A stretch of 64,000 nucleotides of DNA from Paludibacter propionicigenes WB4 (GTDB lineage Bacteria; Bacteroidota; Bacteroidia; Bacteroidales; Paludibacteraceae). Below, piece after piece: positions 7,773 through 19,700 of the stretch (positions within the stretch are counted from its first letter, which is position 1; every line of letters starts with the position of its first letter). Position numbers and translations under genes: made by a program. Location of the stretch: the NCBI RefSeq assembly GCF_000183135.1, contig NC_014734.1, positions 3,534,001-3,598,000 of the forward strand, read 5' to 3'. The notes under the pieces were generated by a model. It was not told the DNA's origin and made no database searches. It worked only from the letters and a program-made list of their open reading frames with translations.

Positions 7773-10700
7773 TCATTTAGTTACAATTACTTTGAATACA
7801 TAGTCTGTTCCATTGGCCGTGACAACATGACCTGCATAAACTCCAGAAACTGGAGGCAGACTCAATGAATTAGAAGCTTCTACTTTATTTGAACGATGTA
7901 TTAAATTACCTTTCATATCAACAACAGTTAGCTTAGCTCCTTTTAGTTCTATATTATCAAATCCACTCATTTGAACCGTAACCTCTTGATTTATTTGAAC
8001 CGGATTAGGATATGCTTTTACACTCTTCTTTACCGGACTGTTGAATGGTTTTTGGCAAGTCTTGATTTTTTGTCCATCTTTCGTTGTGACTTCAACAGAA
8101 TAGGAGCCAACCAATCCAGCCGGATCGCAATAAAATTGCTCTGTTGCACCCTGAATAGCAATACCATCTTTATACCATTGATAAGCTGTAAAGCGATTAT
8201 TACTATTATCACATAGTACAACGTCGTCAAACTTCTTAACTATATAATCTGAGCTTACATTGACAACAAACTGGAACTCATAAGCTGCACTTTCAATACC
8301 AAATTCATCTTTAAATTGTAAAGTACCTTTGTATACCCCATCAGGTATTCCATTTGGAATGGCAAATGAGAGTGTTCCTGTATTTGATGATGTAGGCAAA
8401 TTCGTATAATCAATGTTATGAATGCCTACAGCTATTGCAGAAACAGCAAAAGTAATCTTGTATTGAGTCGGAGTTCCTGTTAATACGGAATACCCAAACA
8501 TAACATTCGTATTTTCACAACCCTCTATCGGAGTGGCATTATTGATAGCATCAATTGTAATGGCTGGGATATCTGAAGAAGTAATTTGACCATCTCCATC
8601 AGAATCACCCGCGATTTCAGTTCCATCGATTTTTCCATCTCCATTAGTGTCTCCTACAATTTCGGGAGAAGTGACTTTACCATCTCCATTGGTATCACCG
8701 GCGATTTCAGGAGAAGTAATCTTTCCATCGCCATTCGCGTCACCTGCTATTTCAGTTCCATCGATTTTACCATCACCGTTAGTGTCTCCTGCTATTTCTG
8801 GAGAAGTGACTTTTCCATCTCCATCCTTGTCTCCTGCTATTTCAGTTCCATCGATCTTGCCATCTCCATTAGTGTCTCCTCCAATTTCGGGAGAAGTGAC
8901 TTTTCCATCTCCATCCTTGTCTCCTGCTATTTCAGTTCCATCGATCTTGCCATCACCATTGGTATCACCGACTATTTCAGGAGAGATAATCTTTCCATCT
9001 CCATCCTTATCTCCTGCGATTTCAGTTCCATCGACCTTGCCATCACCATTGGTATCACCGGCTATTTCGGGAGAGGTAATCTTTCCATCGCCATCCTTAT
9101 CTCCTGCGATTTCAGTTCCGTCGATCTTGCCATCACCATTGGTATCACCGACTATTTCAGGAGAGATAATCTTTCCATCTCCATCCTTATCTCCTGCGAT
9201 TTCAGTTCCATCGACCTTGCCATCACCATTGGTATCGCCGGCTATTTCGGGAGAGGTAATCTTTCCATCGCCATCCTTATCTCCTGCGATTTCAGTTCCG
9301 TCGATCTTGCCATCACCGTTAGTATCACCGGCGATTTCAGGGGCAGTAATTTTTCCATCACCATTAATGTCTCCGGCTATTTCTGGAGCTGTAATCTTAC
9401 CATCTCCATCTGCATCTCCAGCTATCTCTGGGGCAGTGATTTTTCCATCGCCATTCGTGTCACCAACGATTTCAGTTCCGTCGATCTTACCATCACCATT
9501 AGTATCACCGACTATTTCAGGGGAAGTGATTTTACCGTCACCATTAATGTCCCCAGCTATTTCTGGATCTGTAATCTTACCATCACCATCTGCATCTCCA
9601 GCTATCTCTGGGGCAGTGATTTTTCCATCGCCATTCGTGTCACCAACGATTTCAGTTCCGTCAATCTTGCCATCACCGTTAGTATCACCGGCGATTTCAG
9701 GGGCAGTGATTTTTCCATCACCATTAATGTCTCCTGCTATTTCTGGAGCTGTAATCTTACCATCACCATCTGCATCTCCAGCTATCTCTGGGACAGTGAT
9801 TTTTCCATCGCCATTCGTGTCACCAGCAATTTCAGTTCCATCGATCATACCATCACCGTTAGTATCACCGACTATTTCAGGGGAAGTGATTTTACCGTCA
9901 CCATTAATGTCTCCTGCTATTTCTGGAGCTGTAATCTTACCATCACCATCTGCATCTCCAGCTATCTCTGGGGCAGTGATTTTTCCATCGCCATTCGTGT
10001 CACCAACGATTTCAGTTCCGTCAATCTTGCCATCACCGTTAGTATCACCGGCTATTTCAGGGGCAGTGATTTTTCCATCACCATTAATGTCTCCGGCTAT
10101 TTCTGGAGCTGTAATCTTACCATCACCATCTGCATCTCCAGCTATCTCTGGGGCAGTGATTTTTCCATCGCCATTCGTGTCACCAACGATTTCAGTTCCG
10201 TCAATCTTGCCATCACCGTTAGTATCACCGGCTATTTCAGGGGCAGTGATTTTTCCATCACCATTAATGTCTCCGGCTATTTCTGGAGCTGTAATCTTAC
10301 CATCACCATCTGCATCTCCAGCTATCTCTGGGGCAGTGATTTTTCCATCGCCATTCGTGTCACCAGCAATTTCAGTTCCAACGATCATACCATCACCGTT
10401 AGTATCACCGACTATTTCAGGGGAAGTGATTTTACCGTCACCATTAATGTCTCCTGCTATTTCGGGAGCTGTAATCTTACCATCACCATCTGCATCTCCA
10501 GCTATCTCTGGGGCAGTGATTTTTCCATCGCCATTCGTGTCACCAACGATTTCAGTTCCGTCGATCTTGCCATCACCGTTAGTATCACCGGCGATTTCAG
10601 GGGCAGTAATTTTTCCATCACCATCCTTATCTCCTGCGATTTCAGTTTCGTCGATCTTGCCATCACCATTGGTATCGCCGGCTATTTCTGGAAAAGTGAT

Positions 10701-13700
10701 TTTTCCATCTCCATTTGTATCACCTGCAATAACAGGAGCTTCACTAATCCTTATATTCAATGTAAAGCTTGTACTACCGGTTGCATTAGTAGCGGTTACC
10801 AAATAATTGGTAGCTGCACTGGCTGCTGTCGGTGTTCCACTGATGGTTCCGCTTGATGCGTTGAGCGTCAATCCTGAAGGTAAAGCTGTGTTCAAACTGT
10901 AACTGTCTACGCTGCCTGTTACACTTGGAGTCAGGCTAACGGAACTGCCTACGCTGTACACTACCGGAGTAGCATACTTCAGATTGCTTGGGGCAACACC
11001 CGTGACTCCGCCTGCGGCATTCACCGTTATGCTGATTATAGCACTGGTACTGCCTGTCTCGTTGCTCGCTGTTACAGTATAATTTGTGGCTCCACTCACT
11101 GCTGTTGGAGTGCCTGTGATAATTCCTGTTACGGCATCGAGCGTTAAGCCATTTGGTAAGGCAGGACTAACAGAGTAACTGCTTACACTGCCTGTTACGG
11201 TCGGACTTAATGCTGTGATAGCGGCTCCTACGGCATAAACGGACGGTGAAGCATAGCTCAGATTACTTGGAGCAATACCTGTGATTCCGCCTGCTGCGTT
11301 AACCGTAAGGATGACATCAAAGCTGGTACTGCCATAGCTGTTCGTGGCTGTGATCTGATAAACAGATACCGCTGTGGCTGCGGTTGGAGTGCCTGTGATA
11401 CTTCCTGTCACGGCGTTCAATGTCAAACCACTTGGTAAAGCAGGACTTACTGTGTAACTGCTTACGGCTCCTCCGCTTACCGTTGAGGTCAATGGAGTGA
11501 TAGCGGTGCCTACGGCATAAACAGCCGGGGAAGCATAACTCAAATTTGCCGGAGCAACACCCGTGGTGACACTACCACTGTTGATAGTGATATTAACCTC
11601 AAAAGCTGTGTTCCCATAACTATTTCTGGCTGTAATTTGATAACTTGATTCCGAAGTAACTGAAGTTGGAGTACCACTGATAACTCCTGTAGTATTGTCA
11701 ATGGTTAAACCCGTCGGCAATGCAGGAATCACACTATAGTTAGTTGCTGCACCACCTTCAATACTTGGAGAAAGAGCTGTTATAGCCTTCCCTTCAATAT
11801 AAACAAGCGGAGTAGTATAGCTTAAATTACTTGGACCTACACCTGTAGTTATTGTTGGATCATTAACCGTAATATCTACAGAAAAAGTTGTACTTCCATC
11901 GTCATTGCTTGCTGTAACTAAATAGGTTGATTCAGCACTTACAACCGTTGGAGTTCCGCTAATAACACCTGTATTACTATTAATTGATAAACCTGTAGGT
12001 AGAGCAGGGTTTATGGTATAATTTGTTGCAATCCCGCCACTAACACTTGGACTCAAAGCAGTGATAGCTTTACCTGCTACAAAGACGAGTGGTGTAGCAT
12101 AACTTAAATTAGCCGGGGGCACTCCAACTGTTACTATCGGATCATTTACAGTGATGTTCAAAGAGAAAGTAGCACTTCCTTCCGTATTGCTGGCTGTAAC
12201 TGTATAATTAGAAGCAGCGACTGTGGCTGTTGGAGTTCCACTGATAATGCCGGTTGCATGATCGATACTTAAACCAACGGGTAAAGCAGGACTGACACTA
12301 TAATCTGTCACATATCCACCTTGTACAGTAGGATTTAATGATTTTATAGATTTACCTGCAACATAAACAACCGGTGAAGTATAAACTAAATTACTTGGAG
12401 TTATATTCGTTACGGTCAGCGATTGCGTAACATCAGTCGCTGCGTTATAATTGGCATCCCCTTCTTGTTTGGCGGTAATACTGGCGTTGCCTACTCCAAC
12501 AATTTTCACTGTACTGCCTGTGATTGTTGCTATAGCAGTGTTGCTGCTCGTATAAGCTACCGGAAGTCCTGAGCTCGCTGTTGCTGTAAGTTCAAAATCA
12601 GGATCAATATAAGTCTTAGACGTTAATGCATTAAAGGTAATTGTCTGATTACGTTTCGCAATGGTCAAATCTTTAGTTACAAAAGTTTCTGCATAATTAC
12701 CGCCATAAGTATATGTTCCCTGATTAATAGCATAAGTACCAGCATTTTCTCCTGCCGCTCTTGTTAATGAACCACTTGCAGCATCACTACCTTGAATTGT
12801 TCCAGATGTTACCTGAGCAGTTAATGTAGGATCAGCATCACCATACATCTTGTTTTTTGCATCAGCAGTAATCGTGATAGCTCGTTTTTGTATGGACAAA
12901 TTATTGTTTACAAAAGTTTCAGCATAATTGCTACCATAAGTGTAAGTATTTTTATTGATAGAATAAGTCCCTACTGCTTCGCCCGTCAATCTGGACAAAG
13001 AACCTGTAGCAACATCCGAACCCTGAATAGCCCCTGATGTTATTTGAGCAGTAAATACAGGATCGGTATCGCCATACATTTTAGATTTTGCATCGGCGGT
13101 AATGGTTATTGTACGTTTTCCAATGGTCAAATCCTTACTTACGAAGGTTTCAGTATAGTTGCTTCCATAAGTATATGTTCCCTGATTGATGGCATAAGTA
13201 CCTACATTTTCACCGGGAACTCTGCTCATTGAACCTGTGGCAACATCCCCCGTTTTAATCGTTCCTGAAATTACCTGAGCTGTAAATAGAGGATCAATAT
13301 CTCCATATGTTTTAGATTTTGTATCGGCCGTGATGGTAATAGTTTGTTTAGCAATTGTCAAATCCTTACTTACAAAAGTTTCTGTATAATTGCTTCCGTA
13401 TGTATATGTTCCCTGATTGATAGCATAAATGCCTACATTTTCACCGGAAACTCTGGTCATTGAACCTGCGGCAACATCACCTGTTTTAATTGTACCTGAA
13501 GTTACCTGAGCACTAAATGCCGGATCAACATCGCCATATGCTTTGGATTTTGCATCAGCAGTAATGCTTATTGTACGCTTTCCAATGTCCAAATCGTTAC
13601 TTACAAAAGTTTCTGTGTAGTTGCTTCCGTAAGTATATGTTCCCTGATTGATAGCATAAGTACCTACATTTTCGCCCAAAACCCGGGTCATTGAACCTGT

Positions 13701-16700
13701 AGCAACATCACCTGTTTTAATTGTACCTGAAGTTACCTGAGCAGTAAACAGAGGATCAATATCACCATATGTTTTAGATTTTGTGTCGGCAGTAATGGTA
13801 ATAGTTTGTTTAGCAATTGTCAAATCCTTACTTACAAAAGTTTCTATATAATTACTACCGTAACTGTAAGTCCCTTGATTGATAGCATAAGTGCCTACGT
13901 TTTCTCCTATAATTCTTGCTAACGAGCCGCCTGCGACATCACTTCCTTGAATTGCACCAGAAGTTATTTGGACTGTAAATACTGGATCAACATCACCATA
14001 TATTTTAGATTTTGCATCAGCAGTTATGGTAATAGCGCGAGCTGTTATGTCAGCGGTCAAACCACTTGGTTGTCCAGACAATAGATAATTATTTTTATCT
14101 GTACCACCTAAAATATATCCAGTTACACTTACAGGTATTGCCATTCCCACGTTTTTATCTGCAAACATAGCTATACCACCATCCAAAGTCACATCGTCTG
14201 AACCTGCGACTTCACTCAAAGTTGCACCATTCAATGTAGCAGTAGTTGTAGCATCATAAGGTTTATTAGCTACTGTGGCTCCCGTTATTGTCAATGTTCT
14301 TTTTATTATGTCAGCAGACAAACCACTTGGTTGGGCTGATATGACATAATTCCCAGCCTTGGTTCCTGTCAATGAAAAACCACTGGCAGTTACGTTTTTC
14401 GATGTACCAACATTTTTATTGTCAAATACGCCGGTTCCCCCTGTCAGAGTAACATCATCAGAACCAACTTTACCTGTTAATGTAGCGCCATTCAAAGTCG
14501 CTGCGTTTGTTCCATCATAAACTTTGTTTGGTACAGTTATCCCTGATATAACCAACTCTTTCTTATTTACAGTCAGCAATTGACTCACCTGATTTGCAGC
14601 ACTGTAATTTGCATCCCCTTCTTGATTAGCATATATTGTACAACTTCCAGCCGCAATAATTGTGATTATGGATCCATTTACTCCGGTACATGTAGCTATA
14701 GTATTATCTGAACTACTGAATGTAACAGGTTTACTCGAAGCCCCACCAACAGCTGATACATCATAAGGAAGATCCCCATAAGTCTTGGTAGTGAGCGCCC
14801 CAAAGGAAATAGATTGCGTATTTACTCCAACTATTAAAGTTGCTGTAGTAGATACTGCTGCATAATTATCATCAAAACCTTGATTTGCAGTTAATGTTGT
14901 TGTACCAGTTCCTACAATTGTCACAATATTACCAATTATAGATGCAACAGAAGTATCACTACTGTTATAAGTGAATGATCCGGTACTAGAAGAAGACGCA
15001 TTTAAAGTGAAACTAGCATCACCATAATTCTTTGTGAGATCATAAAAATTAGTAATCATTGGAGTGGCTTTACCAACCGTTAACGTTTGAGTTGCATCAG
15101 TTGCAGGGTTCCAAGCAGCATCACCGGCTTGCGAAGCTTTAATAACAACAGCACCTGCACCAGTAATGGATAATTCGGTACCCGATATTGTTGCAGGACC
15201 ACTAACAACCGTATAACTAATAGCTAGAGGAGAATCTGTCGTAGCTTTTCCAGCTAAATCAACATTCAACCCCGGAGAATAAATAACACTACTTAACGCA
15301 TTAAACGTGATTGTTTGATTTGACTTTACAACATCAAAAGTATAACTTTCACTTTTCGAATTGTAATTATCGTCACCTGCCTGATTAAGGTTTATAACTA
15401 CAGTTCCTGTTTGTCCGATACTTACCAACTGATTGCTCCCATTTAATGTTGCAGCGCTACCAGAACCCAGTGAAATGGATACAGGTAATCCTGAAGAAGA
15501 AATTGCTGTCACCTGAACCGGCGTTGAGTTAAAATCTTTAAGTGGTAATGTTCCTACAGGCAATGGACTTAATGTAAGTACCTGGTTAGCCTTTCCTACA
15601 GTTAAAGTTCGTACTACATCTGTTGCAGCAGTATAATTTGAATTACCACTCTGACTGGCTGTTATGTCCGTACTCCCTGCACTTACAATGGTTACTGTAT
15701 TCCCCGAAATTGTTGCAACAGATGTATTACTACTAACATAACTTACCGGAAGACCTGAACTTGCTGTTGCTGTCAGGTTAAAATTCGGATCATTATAAGT
15801 CTTCGTTGGTAAAAGATCAAAAGTAATAGTCTGTGCCTTTGAAGTGATATCTAATGTGCCATTGACATAGTCGATGTCATAATTTGTAGAAGTAAGACCA
15901 CTAGGTATGATGGTATAATTTGTTCCTACATTAGTTGCAACTCTCGCAGTTCCATTGTACACCAACGTACCCCCTAAGCTAGATGTATCATCTCCTGTTG
16001 CAAAACCACTATAAGTTACAGTAAACGGACTATAAACTGAACCATCATAGACTTTTGTTTTATCTTCAGCAGTAATGGTTAATGTCTTCTTAGTTATGTC
16101 TAACTTACCAGCCACAAATGTAATGGTGTAATTGGAAGATATTACTCCCTCAGGTATTATCACATATCCTATTCCTACTGCTGTAGCGGTTGTGGCTGTG
16201 CCCGAATATGCAAGAGTTCCACCTAAATTACCGACACTCTCTCCACTGATAAATCCTGAATAAGTTACCGTAAACGGACTGAATACCGAACCATCATACA
16301 CCTTACTCTTATTATCGGCTGTTACTGTCAACGATTTCTTGTCTACGGTAAAGCTCTGACTTACGTCACTGGCTGCACTATAATCTGCACTGGCTGCCTG
16401 ACTTGCGGTGATTGTCGTTGTTCCGGCACCCACAATATGAATCTGACCTGATACAATAGTGGCAACAGCGGTATTAGAGCTTACATAAGTTATGGCATTT
16501 ATACCTGAGGTTACTGAAGTGGCACCGGGACCAAAATCTGCATCGCCATAAGTTTTGTTTGACAAAGCACCGAAAGTAATGCTCTGAGTTGCCTTGGTAA
16601 TATCCAATGTTCCATTGACAAAACTGATAGCATAATTACTTGATGTCAATCCTGAAGGAGTGATAACATATCCTGTACCCACTGCTGTAGCGGTTGTGGC

Positions 16701-19700
16701 TGTGCCCGAATATGCAAGAGTTCCACCTAAATTACCGACACTCTCTCCACTGATAAATCCTGAATAAGTTACCGTAAACGGACTGAATACCGAACCATCA
16801 TACACCTTACTCTTATTATCGGCTGTTACTGTCAACGATTTCTTGTCTACGGTAAAGCTCTGACTTACGTCACTGGCTGCACTATAATCTGCACTGGCTG
16901 CCTGACTTGCGGTGATTGTCGTTGTTCCGGCACCCACAATATGAATCTGACCTGATACAATAGTGGCAACAGCGGTATTAGAGCTTACATAAGTTATGGC
17001 ATTTATACCTGAGGTTACTGAAGTGGCACCGGGACCAAAATCTGCATCGCCATAAGTTTTGTTTGACAAAGCACCGAAAGTAATACTCTGAGTTGCCTTG
17101 GTAATATCCAATGTTCCATTGACAAAACTGATAGCATAATTACTTGATGTCAATCCTGAAGGAGTGATAACATATCCTGTACCCACTGCTGTAGCGGTTG
17201 TGGCTGTGCCCGAATATGCAAGAGTTCCACCTAAATTACCGACACTCTCTCCACTGATAAATCCTGAATAAGTTACCGTAAACGGACTGAATACCGAACC
17301 ATCATACACCTTACTCTTATTATCGGCTGTTACTGTCAACGATTTCTTGTCTACGGTAAAGCTCTGACTTACGTCACTGGCTGCACTATAATCTGCACTG
17401 GCTGCCTGACTTGCGGTGATTGTCGTTGTTCCGGCACCCACAATATGAATCTGACCTGATACAATAGTGGCAACAGCGGTATTAGAGCTTACATAAGTTA
17501 TGGCATTTATACCTGAGGTTACTGAAGTGGCACCGGGACCAAAATCTGCATCGCCATAAGTTTTGTTTGACAAAGCACCGAAAGTAATGCTCTGAGTTGC
17601 CTTGGTAATATCCAATGTTCCATTGACAAAACTGATAGCATAATTACTTGATGTCAATCCTGAAGGAGTGATAACATATCCTATTCCTACTGCTGTAGCG
17701 GTTGTGGCTGTGCCCGAATATGCAAGAGTTCCACCTAAATTACCGACACTCTCTCCACTGATAAATCCTGAATAAGTTACCGTAAACGGACTGAATACCG
17801 AACCATCATACACCTTACTCTTATTATCGGCCGTAACTGTCAACGATTTCTTGTCTACGGTAAAGCTCTGACTTACGTCACTGGCTGCACTATAATCTGC
17901 ACTGGCTGCCTGACTTGCGGTGATTGTCGTTGTTCCGGCACCCACAATATGAATCTGACCTGATACAATAGTGGCAACAGCGGTATTAGAGCTTACATAA
18001 GTTATGGCATTTATACCTGAGGTCAATGAAGTGCCACCGGGACCAAAATCTGCATCGCCATAAGTCTTGTTTGACAAAGCACCGAAAGTAATGCTCTGGC
18101 TTGCCTTGGTAATATCCAATGTTCCGTTGACAAAACTGATAGCATAGTTACTTGATGTCAACCCTGAAGGAGTGATAACATATCCTGTACCCACTGCTGT
18201 AGCGGTTGTGGCTGTGCCCGAATATGCAAGAGTTCCACCTAAATTACCGACACTCTCTCCACTGATAAATCCTGAATAAGTTACCGTAAACGGACTGAAT
18301 ACCGAACCATCATACACCTTACTCTTATTATCGGCTGTTACTGTCAACGATTTCTTGTCTACGGTAAAGCTCTGACTTACGTCACTGGCTGCACTATAAT
18401 CTGCACTGGCTGCCTGACTTGCGGTGATTGTCGTTGTTCCGGCACCCACAATATGAATCTGACCTGATACAATAGTGGCAACAGCGGTATTAGAGCTTAC
18501 ATAAGTTATGGCATTTATACCTGAGGTCAATGAAGTGCCACCGGGACCAAAATCTGCATCGCCATAAGTCTTGTTTGACAAAGCACCGAAAGTAATGCTC
18601 TGGCTTGCCTTGGTAATATCCAATGTTCCGTTGACAAAACTGATAGCATAGTTACTTGATGTCAACCCTGAAGGAGTGATAACATATCCTGTACCCACTG
18701 CTGTAGCTGTTGTGGCTGTGCCCGAATATGCAAGAGTTCCACCTAAATTACCGACACTCTCTCCACTGATAAATCCTGAATAAGTTACCGTAAACGGACT
18801 GAATACCGAACCATCATACACCTTACTCTTATTATCGGCTGTTACTGTCAACGATTTCTTGTCTACGGTAAACGTTTGTCCAACCTGAGCCGCTGCACTG
18901 TAATTGGTATTACCTGCCTGATTTGCATAAATGGTACAACTTCCTGCAGCAATTATAGTTATTGTAGAACCATTTGTTCCTGTACAAGTAGCTACATTAT
19001 TATCCGAACTGGTAAATGTCACCGGATTACCTGATGCCCCCCCTGTAGCTGAAACAGTAAAGGATGCATCTCCATAAGTTTTGGATGATAAGCTGTTAAA
19101 GGAGATCGACTGAGTTATCTGATTTACAACAAACGCTCCAGATACAGCACTCGTTAATGTACCACAATCTCCGTTTACAATACAGTAGTAATAAAGTGTT
19201 CCAATTGTATTAGCTTGTGGTGTATAGCTATTAGTTTGCGCACCATTGTCAGTTCCAAGCGAAGTTCCTCCGGTTGTACTTGCAGAGCTATTGCTATACC
19301 ATTGGTACGTTAATCCCGAACCCGTTGCTGTAACCGATATGGAGGTGAAAGTACCTCCATAGGTTATAGTTTGGGTATCAGTTGACTGACTACTTATTGC
19401 GAATGCTGGTTTAAGGGTAACGTTTGCCGTTCCGGTCATATCTGTTGTACCTAACGGACTGCTACCTTTGACAGTATAAGTACCAATCAGTTGATTACCG
19501 AATGAGATAGCTGACCCCGTACCGTCAACGGTAGGTGTCTGAGCAACAGCTCCTTTATATAGCGTATAGGTAACGCCTGTTTCTGATCCTGCAAGTCCAA
19601 CTGCAACTCCTGTACCACCTGTGCAGTATGAGCCGGTGCCGGTTACAGCAAAGGGTGCCGGAGGATCACCCCCGGGACTTTGTGCCACAACACTAAAATT

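Noticed and set aside
8586-10856. Open frames of 756 and 719 codons on the + strand across the EF-loop array
   Set aside because: They are antisense to the 45-bp repeats of the giant gene. A repeat divisible by three with no stop in one unit stays open in several frames, and the products are only low-complexity ISxxFxSP-type strings without a domain or start signal.
8575-18864. Tandem arrays that might be taken for CRISPR
   Set aside because: Units are contiguous, divisible by three and encode protein repeats; there are no unique spacers and no cas genes.
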